From: Endobugula sp965225895
GTDB lineage: Bacteria; Pseudomonadota; Gammaproteobacteria; Pseudomonadales; Cellvibrionaceae
Assembly: GCA_965225895.1 (NCBI GenBank)
Contig: CBDDBR010000011.1
Coordinates: 806,001-870,000 of the forward strand
Direction of reading: 5' to 3'
Length of the DNA stretch: 64,000 nt
Shown here piece after piece: positions 1 through 9,810 of this stretch (its first letter is position 1; every line of letters starts with the position of its first letter). The notes beneath the pieces are model-generated. The model did not search any database and had not been told where the DNA came from. It saw only the letters and a list, made by a program, of their open reading frames with translations. A program made the position numbers and the translations under genes.

Positions 1-1362
1 ATGCATACAAGTGAAATGACGAGCCTTTTTGATTTAAAAGCGCTTAAAAAATTATATTTTTCTAATACAGAAAAAAATGAATTCGCTAAAAAATTAGAGC
101 GTATTGCTGAATTTATCGATAAAGAGCAGTGCTTGAGTGAAGGCATTGAATTTTTGAGCCAAGTGAATGAACAGATAGTAGATAACCCTCGTTGCAATTG
201 GTATATCGGCAATATTTATCGAGTGCAAGGCCAGTATAAGGCGTCGTTACAATTTTTGCAGAAAGCAATGACTATGCTGGATGGAAAAAATTTGCGCTTC
301 GAGGTTTTATATAGTCTAGGTATGCTTTACCGAGAGCATGATCAGCTTATAGATGCTAAGCATTGTTTTGAAGAAATTCTCTCTGTTTATCCCCAATCGC
401 CGATGGTTCAGTACTCGTTATCTTGCCTTTTGATTTATGAGGGTAGGTTTCACGAGGGCTGGAAAAAGCACGGTTGGCGAATTCAATTAGATGAAAAAAT
501 GCAGCAATTAAAGCACTATTTTCAATTGCCTGAATGGAAAAATAAGTCTGAGTCACGCATTTTAATTTTAACTGAACAAGGCGTGGGGGATAAAATTATG
601 TTTGCAGCATTTTTATCTTTATTGCCCCAAAATAGGCAATATACAGTTCTTGTGTCTGCTAGGCTTGTCGCTATTTTTAAACGCTCTTTTCCTAGATTAC
701 ATATTGTAGAAGGGACTCAAGAGAATATCTTTACACTCAAACAACAACCGTTTGATGCTTATTGCTTTATGGGGTGCCTGCCGAAAATTTTACATGTGCC
801 GACGCCTAATGGGCTAGCTTTTTTAACGTCAGCGCCGTATATATGTAAACGTTACTCTGAAAATTTGCGAGTAGGTATTTCTTGGCGAGGCGGAATAGGT
901 ATAGAGCGTAAAAAACGTTCTATTGATCTGTTATCTTGGCTGCCTATTTTAAAAACGCCAAATATCCATTTTGTTAACTTGCAGTACGATGCTCAACAAG
1001 CAGAGATTGCAACCATGCAATCTCACAATATTACTATTGAATCAGATGCATCAATTAATGCTTTAAACGATATGGATGCTTTTGCTAGCTTGGTATCTAG
1101 TTGCGATATTGTTATTACTGTTGATAATTCAACCGCTCATTTAGCGGGGGCTTTAGGTATTTCTACTTGGGTATTATTACCTAGTGCACCGAATTGGAGA
1201 TGGAAAAAACAAGGAGATAGCAGTTATTGGTATCAGTCGGTACGTATTTTTCGCCAAAACACGATTCGTCAAAATGCTACTACTAAAAGTACTACTATTA
1301 ATAGATGCTGGAATGATTTGATACAACACGTTCAAGAACAGTTAATAAACACGATCAATTAG
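1..1362 (+). CDS. TPR protein with GT9-like glycosyltransferase domain
   Basis: The N-terminal part (about residues 55-150) is helical and TPR-like. The C-terminal part (about 185-445) resembles the heptosyltransferase/GT9 fold, with a VDNSTAHLAGALG motif at 374-386 that matches the nucleotide-sugar-binding C-terminal lobe of that family. Such TPR plus glycosyltransferase fusions commonly act on polysaccharides or proteins, but the substrate cannot be read here. The ATG is the first base of the window, so the true start may lie upstream. The next gene follows after about 40 bases on the same strand. Fold assignment is moderate; function is inference. Confidence 0.7.
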   Translation: MHTSEMTSLFDLKALKKLYFSNTEKNEFAKKLERIAEFIDKEQCLSEGIEFLSQVNEQIVDNPRCNWYIGNIYRVQGQYKASLQFLQKAMTMLDGKNLRFEVLYSLGMLYREHDQLIDAKHCFEEILSVYPQSPMVQYSLSCLLIYEGRFHEGWKKHGWRIQLDEKMQQLKHYFQLPEWKNKSESRILILTEQGVGDKIMFAAFLSLLPQNRQYTVLVSARLVAIFKRSFPRLHIVEGTQENIFTLKQQPFDAYCFMGCLPKILHVPTPNGLAFLTSAPYICKRYSENLRVGISWRGGIGIERKKRSIDLLSWLPILKTPNIHFVNLQYDAQQAEIATMQSHNITIESDASINALNDMDAFASLVSSCDIVITVDNSTAHLAGALGISTWVLLPSAPNWRWKKQGDSSYWYQSVRIFRQNTIRQNATTKSTTINRCWNDLIQHVQEQLINTIN

Positions 1363-1403
1363 CGCTCGATAAATGGTATTGTTATACTCCCCATCAATAA
1401 TCA

Positions 1404-2366
1404 TTGCTTGGGCTTGTGTTTTTCTTGTTTGATTTTTCCCCTCAACAATTATCCCATTATGCACAGCAGGTGTCTTATCAGCGTTTAGTGTGGCCTACAC
1501 TCGATGATAAAGGGCTGTCTGTGTATTTACGTCGAGACGATGCCGCATCTGTGCATTATCCCGGTAATAAATTTTATAAGCTTTTTTATAATTTGCAGGC
1601 CATGATTGCTCAAGGTCATGATACGGTCTTGAGCTTTGGTGGTGCATACTCAAATCATATTCACGCTTTGGCAGCCATGGGGCGAGAGTATAAATTATCA
1701 ACCATTGGTATTATCCGCGGTCAGAGTCCTCAACAATTGTCCCCAACTTTACGCGATGCTCAAGCTTGCGGTATGCGTTTACTGTTTTTGGATAGGCAGC
1801 ATTACAAAACCAAAGATCTACGCCCTTTATTGCCAATACTTAATGAGGAATATGGTGATTATTATTGTTTGCCCGAAGGGGGAGAGAATTTGGCAGGTGT
1901 TAAAGGTTGTCAGGCCATTGGCGAATCGATAGCACAACATTTTCATCAGCATGATAGTTACACCGTTTGTACGGCTGTGGGGACGGGTACCACTATGTCA
2001 GGCATTGTGGCGGGCTTGCCTTCTAACAAAGCGGGTTGTTTAGGTTTTAGTGCCTTAAAAGGTGAAGATCGCTTATCGATTAATATTCAGGGATGGTTAT
2101 CGGCATTGGGTGTGAATCATTCACGTTGGCAGGTAATAACAGGCTATCATCATGGTGGTTACGCAAAAACAACGCCTGAGTTACTGCAATTTATGGCAGC
2201 CCTAGAAACCGACAATCATATTGTTTTAGAGCCTGTATACAGTGCCAAAATGTTATGGGGAATTGAGCAATTAGCTCTGCAAGATTATTGGCCAAAAGGT
2301 AGTACGATTATTGCGATACATGGCGGTGGGCTACAAGGGCGAAGAGGATTTGATTTAGAGCCCTAG
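1404..2366 (+). CDS. PLP-dependent D-cysteine desulfhydrase / ACC deaminase family enzyme
   Basis: This is a fold-type II PLP enzyme of about 320 residues, the usual length for the 1-aminocyclopropane-1-carboxylate deaminase/D-cysteine desulfhydrase family. The GNK motif near residue 56 supplies the Schiff-base lysine. FGGAYSNH follows, and VGTGTTMSG is the phosphate-binding loop. In most proteobacteria such proteins release sulfide, pyruvate and ammonia from D-cysteine; ACC deaminase activity cannot be excluded. The start is uncertain: a TTG at 1404 is used here, but a TTG at 1425 (leading into LFDFSPQQ) is equally plausible and neither has a clear Shine-Dalgarno. It converges with the DUF1853 gene with only three bases between stops. 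Confidence 0.8.
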   Translation: MLGLVFFLFDFSPQQLSHYAQQVSYQRLVWPTLDDKGLSVYLRRDDAASVHYPGNKFYKLFYNLQAMIAQGHDTVLSFGGAYSNHIHALAAMGREYKLSTIGIIRGQSPQQLSPTLRDAQACGMRLLFLDRQHYKTKDLRPLLPILNEEYGDYYCLPEGGENLAGVKGCQAIGESIAQHFHQHDSYTVCTAVGTGTTMSGIVAGLPSNKAGCLGFSALKGEDRLSINIQGWLSALGVNHSRWQVITGYHHGGYAKTTPELLQFMAALETDNHIVLEPVYSAKMLWGIEQLALQDYWPKGSTIIAIHGGGLQGRRGFDLEP

Positions 2367-2369
2367 TAT

Positions 2370-3326
2370 TTAGGCTATAACAAAAAAACGTAAGCTCTCT
2401 TGCTGTAATACAGGGTCTATGGCTGCAATATGTAGCGGTGTATCACTGCGGTGCATGTGTATATTTACCTGCGACTCAAGGCGCTCTGCGGTGATGATAT
2501 CTAATGAATGGTTTATTATATCTTGCGAGGTCAGTGGCGCCATCCATAATTGTCGAGGCAATAAAACATAGCTACATGATGGATTAATTAGCGTTTGTAA
2601 GCGGCTTAGTGATACCCAGTGGTGAGTATGTGGCGTGATGTGACTATATTGTGGCGGTGTCACGCGTGAGAGCGAGCTGCACTGATGTTCGGGATAATAG
2701 AGGCGACCAGTAAGTAGTAGCTTGGGGGTTACTTGATCGGGCGTTAAACCAATACTTTCTAAAGCCGCTTTTCCTGCGGGTGTATCAGATAATCGCAATT
2801 GGTGGTGGATGAGATGGTTCATTTTAATGGCGAGGGTATCTTTTTTATTAGGGCCTACCCATAAATGCCAATTATGCAGCGGTGTGTTTTTAGCAATATC
2901 GCAATCAAGTGTTTGTAAACCGATATAAAACTTTACCGCCACTTCAATATGATAATGTTGCTGATGTTGTTTATCCCATACAATAAAGTCATATTCACCA
3001 ATAGTCCGTTGACTGTCATTGGCTTGTAGATTCTTTGCTATAAGCGAAAAACGCGGATACTGGGAAAAATAAAAGCTCAATAATTGTTCAAAATATACAC
3101 CTAAGCGGGTAGCTCGCTGATCTTTTAAGTGTGTCAGTAGGGGCGTTGGTTCTTTATCCAATGCAAGAAGCCAAGGTAACACCTCGTCATCTTGCCAAGT
3201 TGGCTGTAACCAATCGGTGGGTATTTCGCTCAATGATTGAAATAACGGTGGATGAAATAAAGCCCATGCAAGATCGCGTACTGCGCGTTGCTGAAAGTTG
3301 GCTAAGTGCTGCTCTGAGATCATCAT
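2370..3326 (-). CDS. DUF1853 family protein
   Basis: The 318-residue protein matches my memory of DUF1853, a family of unknown function often found beside nadK in gammaproteobacteria. The best conserved stretch is residues 109-136 (GEYDFIVW, then HIEVAVKFYIG), an acidic residue followed by a strand ending in Glu-x-x-x-Lys. This is loosely reminiscent of a PD-(D/E)XK nuclease core, but the canonical E-x-K spacing is not met. No signal peptide or membrane segment is visible. It is transcribed divergently from nadK across a gap of about 77 bases. The start is one of two adjacent ATGs. Confidence 0.75.
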   Translation of the reverse strand: MMISEQHLANFQQRAVRDLAWALFHPPLFQSLSEIPTDWLQPTWQDDEVLPWLLALDKEPTPLLTHLKDQRATRLGVYFEQLLSFYFSQYPRFSLIAKNLQANDSQRTIGEYDFIVWDKQHQQHYHIEVAVKFYIGLQTLDCDIAKNTPLHNWHLWVGPNKKDTLAIKMNHLIHHQLRLSDTPAGKAALESIGLTPDQVTPKLLLTGRLYYPEHQCSSLSRVTPPQYSHITPHTHHWVSLSRLQTLINPSCSYVLLPRQLWMAPLTSQDIINHSLDIITAERLESQVNIHMHRSDTPLHIAAIDPVLQQESLRFFVIA

Positions 3327-3403
3327 ATTATGTTAACACGGATGCGCTAGGATCACTTATAATGAATCAATAACCTTTTTATCGCCTTGAGTATTTATTA
3401 TTT

Positions 3404-4297
3404 ATGCAAACATTTAACCATATTGGTTTAGCGGGTCGCTTAAGTTCAGAAAAAGCACAAAAAACCACCCATAAGTTGATTGATTTTTTACGAGCTAACG
3501 ATGTCGAAGTGATCATCAGTAATGAATTGGCTGAGTCTTTAGGTCGTAAAGATGTGCCTTTTGGTGATGAATATTTTATAGGCACAAATAGCGATCTTGT
3601 GATTGTAGTGGGCGGCGATGGCAGTATGCTGGGTGCCGCACGTGCTATGGTTGACCATGGCGTGCCTTTATTGGGTGTTAATCGGGGCCGTTTAGGCTTT
3701 CTTACCGACATTATGCCCAGTGAAATTGAAGAGAAAGTATTAGCAGTGCTTAATGGCGATTATGTGTCAGAAGAGCGTTTTATGCTCGAAATGATCGCGG
3801 TAAGAGACGGCGAGGTGATTGGTGGTGGTCACGCACTGAATGATATTGTGCTGCATCCAGGCGAGCATTTACGCATGATTGAGTTTGAACTGTACGTGAA
3901 TGATGAGTTTGTATATAGCCAGTTATCCGATGGTTTAATTGCCACAACACCGACAGGTTCTACAGCCTATTCATTAAGCTGTGGTGGTGCATTAATGCAT
4001 CCTAGCTTAGACGCTATTGGTTTAATCCCCTTAAATGCCCATTCGCTAACAAGCCGTCCCTTAGTGGTGTCGGGAGAAAGTTCTGTGCGTTTATTGCTGG
4101 GTGAGGGCGCTTCCCATATGACTGTTACCTGTGATGGTCAGCTAGCGCAGCAAGTACAACCAAATGATGAAGTACTTATCCGTAAAAAGGGCCGCCAACT
4201 GACCTTAATTCATCCGAGTGACCATAACTATTATGAAACCTGTCGCCGTAAATTAGGGTGGGGTACACGCTTAATTAAATCGCATAATGCATCATAA
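3404..4297 (+). CDS. nadK: NAD kinase
   Basis: ATP-dependent NAD kinase makes NADP from NAD in the cytoplasm. The 297-residue length is typical. The GGDGS motif lies at 70-74, HALNDIVLH supplies the Asn-Asp substrate pair, and TTPTGSTAYSLSCGG is the second diagnostic block. The following phosphatase gene starts 18 bases downstream, so the two are probably cotranscribed, continuing into the YeaC gene. All key residues are present. Confidence 0.96.
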   Translation: MQTFNHIGLAGRLSSEKAQKTTHKLIDFLRANDVEVIISNELAESLGRKDVPFGDEYFIGTNSDLVIVVGGDGSMLGAARAMVDHGVPLLGVNRGRLGFLTDIMPSEIEEKVLAVLNGDYVSEERFMLEMIAVRDGEVIGGGHALNDIVLHPGEHLRMIEFELYVNDEFVYSQLSDGLIATTPTGSTAYSLSCGGALMHPSLDAIGLIPLNAHSLTSRPLVVSGESSVRLLLGEGASHMTVTCDGQLAQQVQPNDEVLIRKKGRQLTLIHPSDHNYYETCRRKLGWGTRLIKSHNAS

Positions 4298-4315
4298 CTG
4301 TGTGTAGATAGGTAA

Positions 4316-5290
4316 TTGAAAACAGTGAGTAATCAACAGCAATTTATAGCTTACGATATTATTGGTGATGTGCATGGCTGCGGGCGGGCACTTGAGTCAC
4401 TATTAATTAATATGGGCTACACTAAAAAACAAGGCGTTTTTCAGCATAAGAATCGGCAAGTGATTTTTGTGGGCGATATTGTCGATCGTGGGCCACATAT
4501 ACGAGAAGCGTTAGCGATAGTATACGACATGGTTGAAGCGGGTCATGCACAAATGGTGATGGGCAATCACGAATATAACGTGTATTGCCATGCTACCCCT
4601 CATCCCACGCGTAATGCGTATCTACGTGATCACAATCCCCATAATGACCGTTTGGTCGCAGAAACGTTTGAACAGTTTGCGAACCACCCAAATGATCTAA
4701 AGGATTATTTGGCATGGTTTAGTCATTTACCTTTATTTTTAGATATGGGTGCGTTTAAAGTGGTGCATGCATGTTGGGATCATTTTTATATTCGTGAATA
4801 CCTTAAGCGTTTTAACAGTAATCGTATTTCTCCTGACATATTGGTTGAAACAGCCGATACAGAAAGCTTTGTTGGCATGATGGTGGATCGCTTATTACGC
4901 GGTACCGATATTCGTTTGCCAGATAAACAAGTGATTCGTAGTCGCGATGGTTTTGAGCGTCATTTCTTTCGTGCAAAATTTTGGGCAGATGAGCCAACAA
5001 CATATGGTGATGTTGTTTTTCAGCCTGACCCTTTGCCTGATGATTTATTTAATCGTCCCTTAAGCGAAGAAGAAAAAATGCGTTTAACATCTTACCCTCA
5101 AGATGATGTGCCTGTTTTCTTTGGCCATTATTGGTTGCAAGGAAAACCCAAACCGATTAAGCACAACGTATGCTGTTTAGACTATAGCGCCGTAAAATAT
5201 GATCGTTTAGTGGCTTATCGTTTTGATCATGAAGACGTGCTAGATGAAGAAAAATTCTCATGGATCTATGTCGATCCACCAAAAACATAA
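4316..5290 (+). CDS. Calcineurin-like metallophosphatase
   Basis: The metallophosphoesterase signature is complete: GDVHG at 17-21, GDIVDRGP at 53-60 and GNHE at 83-86, with later histidines in HACWDHF and FGHYWL. The family uses two metal ions to hydrolyse phosphoesters; members near nadK are described as serine/threonine or bis-nucleotide phosphatases, but the substrate is not evident here. Start choice is open: TTG at 4316 or GTG at 4325, with an AGG at 4310-4312 that better fits the GTG. It lies between nadK and the YeaC-like gene with short gaps, suggesting one operon. Confidence 0.85.
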   Translation: MKTVSNQQQFIAYDIIGDVHGCGRALESLLINMGYTKKQGVFQHKNRQVIFVGDIVDRGPHIREALAIVYDMVEAGHAQMVMGNHEYNVYCHATPHPTRNAYLRDHNPHNDRLVAETFEQFANHPNDLKDYLAWFSHLPLFLDMGAFKVVHACWDHFYIREYLKRFNSNRISPDILVETADTESFVGMMVDRLLRGTDIRLPDKQVIRSRDGFERHFFRAKFWADEPTTYGDVVFQPDPLPDDLFNRPLSEEEKMRLTSYPQDDVPVFFGHYWLQGKPKPIKHNVCCLDYSAVKYDRLVAYRFDHEDVLDEEKFSWIYVDPPKT

Positions 5291-5314
5291 ATATATCAAA
5301 TTAGGTGTTTTGAA

Positions 5315-5590
5315 ATGATATCAAACGTACAAGAATTACTGGATAGCTTAACGCCAGAGATGTATCGCCAGCTAAAAAAAGCGGTCGAAATTGGTAAATG
5401 GCCCACAGGCGGTGTGGTTGCACCAGAACAACGTGAGTTATGTATGCAAGCCGTCATCGCTTATGAAAAAAAACATGTGCCTGTTGAAGAGCAAACGGGC
5501 TATATTCCACCTATCGAACATACGCATTGTGGTAGTGAGGTAGGCAAAATAGCGGATGATGAATCGCAGCCGTTACAGTTTAAAGAATAA
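5315..5590 (+). CDS. YeaC-like DUF1315 protein
   Basis: A 91-residue soluble protein with the conserved core of DUF1315 (E. coli YeaC): LTPEMYRQLKKAVEIGKWP, then TPEQ-like RELCMQAVIAYE. No biochemical function is established for the family. It starts 24 bases after the phosphatase stop and is probably the last gene of the nadK transcription unit. The C-terminal 25 residues are acidic and look disordered. Confidence 0.85.
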   Translation: MISNVQELLDSLTPEMYRQLKKAVEIGKWPTGGVVAPEQRELCMQAVIAYEKKHVPVEEQTGYIPPIEHTHCGSEVGKIADDESQPLQFKE

Positions 5591-5682
5591 TATATCGAAT
5601 AAAGTTAAGCCGCAGTACAGCAAGCATATAGAAAATATACGTTTGTTTTTTACTTGATCTAGTCGTTAAAGTTGAGAGAACC

Positions 5683-8358
5683 ATGAGCGAATCGCCACAA
5701 GCTATTTATTTAAGTGATTACCAAGCCCCTAATTTTATTATTGAAAAAACAGACTTAGTGTTTTCATTAACCGAATCAGTAACAACGGTTACATCAACAT
5801 TATTGGTGAAAAAAAATCCTGAACGAGTAGACGATACTGATAATACGATTGTGTTAGATGGTCAAGAGTTAGTGTTGCAATCTATTGCTGTAGATGGGCG
5901 TGAACTGGATGCATCTGAATATCAGATCGATGATGAATCGTTACGCATGGTGATTCCAGAGCAGTGCATTATTACCTGTGTTACAGAAATTAAACCACAA
6001 GAAAATACGTCGTTGTCGGGGTTATATAAATCGAGCGGTATGTATTGCACTCAATGTGAAGCCGAAGGCTTCCGAAAAATCACTTATTATTTAGATCGCC
6101 CCGATGTAATGAGTGAATTTACCACCAAAATTATTGCAGAAAAATCATGTTATCCCACGTTATTGTCTAATGGTAATTTAGTTAATAAAGGGGAGTTAGA
6201 TAACGGGTTTCATTGGGCGCAATGGCACGACCCTTTTAAAAAGCCCGCGTATTTATTTGCTGTAGTGGCGGGTGATTTGTCGATGATCGAAGATCATTTT
6301 ACAACAATGTCAGGGCGTGAAATTACACTGCAAATTTTTGTTGAAGCGAAAGATCTTGATAAATGTGATCATGCGATGCAATCGCTTAAGAATGCAATGA
6401 AATGGGACGAAGAAGTTTACGGCCGTGAATATGATTTAGATATTTTTATGATTGTTGCTGTCGATGATTTTAATATGGGCGCAATGGAAAACAAAGGCCT
6501 TAATATTTTTAATACCTCGTGTGTTCTAGCGAAACCAGAAACTACGACTGATGCAGGCTTTCAGCGCGTAGAAGGTGTTGTGGCGCATGAATACTTTCAT
6601 AACTGGTCGGGCAATCGCGTAACCTGTCGTGACTGGTTTCAGTTAAGCTTAAAAGAAGGGTTTACGGTATTTAGAGATGAAGAGTTTTCATCAGACATGG
6701 GATCGCGCGCAGTTAAACGCATTGAAAATGTCGCGTGTTTACGCACCTTACAATTTGCTGAAGATGCCAGCCCTATGGCGCATCCTGTACAGCCACCGTC
6801 ATACATAGAAATTTCTAATTTTTATACGCTGACTATCTACGAAAAAGGCTCTGAAGTGGTACGTATGTTACATACCTTACTAGGCCCTGAGAAATTTAGA
6901 GAAGGCTCAGACCTTTATTTTCAGCGTCATGATGGTCAAGCGGTGACGATAAATGAATTTGTTCATGCGATGGAAACCGTATCTCAACGCGATTTAAGCC
7001 AATTTACTGCATGGTATACACAAGCAGGTACACCCACATTGACTGTGGCTGAACAGTACGATGAAAACACAGCAACTTATACGCTGACGGTCACACAAGC
7101 TGGTGCAGATACTCCAGACTCTTCAGCAGATGAAAAAGCGCTGTACCATTTACCGTTCACGGTTGGTTTAATTGTTGATAAAGAAAATATTCCAGTGGTA
7201 CTAGCTGATGATAAGGCAGATGCAGCGGTAACCCCAAGTACTAGTCGCGTATTAGAAATAACCGATAAAACACATCAGTTTAAATGTGTGAACGTGCCCA
7301 ATAAACCGGTCGTATCATTGTTGCGTCATTTTTCTGCACCTGTACGTTTAGAGATGGAACGTACGCGAGAAGAGTACCTGCAGTTAATGTGTTATGACGA
7401 AGATGCTTTTTCTCGTTGGGATGCGACACAACAATTAGCGGTATCGATTATTAATGATTTGATTCACGCATATCAGCACAAGCAAACAGTGGCCATTGAT
7501 CCTGCGTTATTAGATGGTTTACGTGTAATATTGAATGATCGCTCGCTTGATCAGGCAATGGTGGCATTGCTACTTACATTGCCATCAAAAGCGTATTTAA
7601 CCGAAATTGCTACAGTGATTGATGTGGATGCCATTCATTATGCCCATACACAACTTGAAATCTTTTTAGCGGAAGGGTTGCAGGAGATGTTACTTGCCCG
7701 TTATCAAGAACTCAATGTAGAGCAAGCCTATGAGGCCACTGCTGATAGTATTGCCCAGCGCAGTTTAAAAACAATTGTATTGCATTATTTAATGTTGATT
7801 GATTCAGAAGAACATTCGCGAGTCATGATTGAGCAGTGTTACACGCAGTTCTCAACGGCGAATAATATGACCGATGTGATGTCGGCGTTTAAATCTTTAG
7901 TGCATAGCCCATTAGCGCTAGCAGAGGATTATAAAGAACGTGCATTAGCGGCATTTTATGATAAATGGAAACACGAAAGTCTGGTGGTAAACCAGTGGCT
8001 TAATTTACAAGCTACAGTGCCACAAGTATCGACCTTAGATAAAGTAAAAGCACTCATGACGCATGACTGTTTTTCGATGACAAATCCGAATAAAGTGAGA
8101 GCGTTAATTGGTGGTTTTGCGCAAAATTTGGTGGCTTTTCATCAGCTGTCAGGTGAAGGTTATGCCTTTTTAGCAGAACAGGTGATTTTGCTCAATGCCA
8201 GTAATCCACAAATTGCTGCACGAATCATTACGCCATTAACGCGCTGGAAAAAATACGATCCAGAGCGTCAAAAGCTGATGCGTCATTATTTAACCGAAAT
8301 TAAGCAAACGCCTAATTTATCAAAAGATGTGTATGAAATAGTCAGTAAAAGTTTATAG
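5683..8358 (+). CDS. pepN: Aminopeptidase N (M1 family)
   Basis: A zinc aminopeptidase of 891 residues, close to the E. coli PepN length. The GAMEN exopeptidase motif is at 266-270, and the HEYFHNW zinc motif begins at His302, with the distal glutamate in FTVFRDEEFSSD. It removes N-terminal residues from peptides during cytoplasmic protein turnover. It is preceded by a 92-base gap after the YeaC gene and a GAGAGAACC ribosome-binding stretch just before the ATG. The C-terminal helical domain is complete, ending in IVSKSL. Confidence 0.97.
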   Translation: MSESPQAIYLSDYQAPNFIIEKTDLVFSLTESVTTVTSTLLVKKNPERVDDTDNTIVLDGQELVLQSIAVDGRELDASEYQIDDESLRMVIPEQCIITCVTEIKPQENTSLSGLYKSSGMYCTQCEAEGFRKITYYLDRPDVMSEFTTKIIAEKSCYPTLLSNGNLVNKGELDNGFHWAQWHDPFKKPAYLFAVVAGDLSMIEDHFTTMSGREITLQIFVEAKDLDKCDHAMQSLKNAMKWDEEVYGREYDLDIFMIVAVDDFNMGAMENKGLNIFNTSCVLAKPETTTDAGFQRVEGVVAHEYFHNWSGNRVTCRDWFQLSLKEGFTVFRDEEFSSDMGSRAVKRIENVACLRTLQFAEDASPMAHPVQPPSYIEISNFYTLTIYEKGSEVVRMLHTLLGPEKFREGSDLYFQRHDGQAVTINEFVHAMETVSQRDLSQFTAWYTQAGTPTLTVAEQYDENTATYTLTVTQAGADTPDSSADEKALYHLPFTVGLIVDKENIPVVLADDKADAAVTPSTSRVLEITDKTHQFKCVNVPNKPVVSLLRHFSAPVRLEMERTREEYLQLMCYDEDAFSRWDATQQLAVSIINDLIHAYQHKQTVAIDPALLDGLRVILNDRSLDQAMVALLLTLPSKAYLTEIATVIDVDAIHYAHTQLEIFLAEGLQEMLLARYQELNVEQAYEATADSIAQRSLKTIVLHYLMLIDSEEHSRVMIEQCYTQFSTANNMTDVMSAFKSLVHSPLALAEDYKERALAAFYDKWKHESLVVNQWLNLQATVPQVSTLDKVKALMTHDCFSMTNPNKVRALIGGFAQNLVAFHQLSGEGYAFLAEQVILLNASNPQIAARIITPLTRWKKYDPERQKLMRHYLTEIKQTPNLSKDVYEIVSKSL

Positions 8359-8437
8359 TAAAAAATAATGTGCTACTGAAATGTTTACTGTAAACCGTGG
8401 GGAATGCGCGTAGATCAATCATTAAAAGATAAATCCT

Positions 8438-9364
8438 ATGTATAAACATTGGCTTGAAGACAAAGCAGCAATATTGCATAAGGGCTATCGCCAATATTTT
8501 GGTGTACGCCCTTTGCGAATATCCCAAGAGGATATTGCTGAATGGTTCTCAACGGAAATAGGGCAGAGACTGCTCAATCAAGAGCAGAAATCTATTGATG
8601 CCTTATTGTCAGAAATGTTTGGCTATCACTTAATGTCTATGAGCGTATTGGCAGAGCAACCATCGCTAGACGCAAGCCCTACGAGCCATCAGTTTTTAGT
8701 GAGCCCTTTTTCACCCATAGATTTGGTAACACCATCTGCGGGTACATTGGATGCGGCTGATGTTAGCACGAGTCAAAAATGTGTTAAGGGAATCAAAAGG
8801 CGTACCTCTATTGTTCGGGCTAACTTTGAAGATTTACCCATTGAGCCGCAGTCTATCGATGTGGCTTTACTGCATCATGTATTGGATTTTTCGTCTAATC
8901 CGCATCAGCTTTTACGAGAAGTTGCACGGGCATTAATGCCAAATGGTCATATCGTGTTAGTCGGTTTTAATCCGTGGAGCTTATTGGGTTTACGTCGCGT
9001 TGTATCCTGTGTAATGTCGAGTTCTCACTTTTATCGTCAGCATCATCTACAGGTTTCTCGTCTTAATGATTGGTGTAAGGTATTGGGTTTAGAGCTGGTA
9101 TACAACAGTAAAGGCGCTTATGGTTTTCCGCTTGATCGACATATTTCGCCGACAATTGAGAATATCACTGAAACATTAGGAAAAAATATATACCCTTATT
9201 TTGGCGGGTTTTATATATTGGTATTACGAAAAAATGTTACGCCTATGCGAATGATCAAATCGCCGTGGAAAAATAGAAAAGTGCTTCCTAAATGGAGAAA
9301 AGGCATGGCAGCATCGTCAACATCACAAACGGGGGCGACGCGCTCACCTCATGATGAAACATAA
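8438..9364 (+). CDS. YafS-like methyltransferase-fold protein
   Basis: The central part (about residues 125-225) matches the methyltransferase_11 pattern of E. coli YafS, with SIDVALLHHVLDFSSNPH, a following LLREVARALMPNGH and the FNPWSLLGLRR signature. The glycine-rich SAM-binding motif I expected upstream is not obvious; the region before it is a poorly conserved SPFSPIDLVTP-type stretch. YafS itself is also short of this motif, so this may be a family trait. It sits upstream of rnhA and dnaQ, the same neighbourhood as in E. coli. Substrate unknown. Confidence 0.75.
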   Translation: MYKHWLEDKAAILHKGYRQYFGVRPLRISQEDIAEWFSTEIGQRLLNQEQKSIDALLSEMFGYHLMSMSVLAEQPSLDASPTSHQFLVSPFSPIDLVTPSAGTLDAADVSTSQKCVKGIKRRTSIVRANFEDLPIEPQSIDVALLHHVLDFSSNPHQLLREVARALMPNGHIVLVGFNPWSLLGLRRVVSCVMSSSHFYRQHHLQVSRLNDWCKVLGLELVYNSKGAYGFPLDRHISPTIENITETLGKNIYPYFGGFYILVLRKNVTPMRMIKSPWKNRKVLPKWRKGMAASSTSQTGATRSPHDET

Positions 9365-9381
9365 TAACGGTGATAAATAGA

Positions 9382-9810
9382 ATGAAGAAAATTGAAATTT
9401 TTAGTGATGGCGCTTGTAAAGGTAACCCTGGGCCTGGTGGTTGGGGAGCATTATTACGCTATGGTGATGTTGAAAAATCACTATGCGGGGGCGAAAAAAA
9501 TACAACCAATAACCGTATGGAGTTAATGGCGGCGATTGAAGGGCTGACTTCACTAAAAGAAGCCTGTGCCGTAGATTTAACGACCGATTCGCAATACGTG
9601 CGTAAAGGCATTACGGAGTGGATTACTAATTGGAAAAAAAACGGGTGGAAAACCGCCGCCAAAAAACCAGTGAAAAATGCGGATTTATGGCAACGTTTGG
9701 ATGAACAAGTCGCACGCCACACGGTAACATGGCATTGGGTAAAAGGGCATAGTGGCCATAGAGAAAATGAGATAGCGGATGAGCTAGCTAATCAAGGAAT
9801 ACCGTCATGA
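9382..9810 (+). CDS. rnhA: Ribonuclease HI
   Basis: RNase HI cuts the RNA strand of RNA-DNA hybrids, such as primers and R-loops. With the ATG at 9382 (MKKIEIFSDG) the protein has 142 residues and the catalytic acids fall at Asp9, Glu47, Asp69 and Asp133, with HSGHRENEIAD at the end. A GTG at 9370 would add four residues but is less like known homologues. The stop codon overlaps the start of dnaQ in an ATGA arrangement, so translation is probably coupled. Confidence 0.96.
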   Translation: MKKIEIFSDGACKGNPGPGGWGALLRYGDVEKSLCGGEKNTTNNRMELMAAIEGLTSLKEACAVDLTTDSQYVRKGITEWITNWKKNGWKTAAKKPVKNADLWQRLDEQVARHTVTWHWVKGHSGHRENEIADELANQGIPS

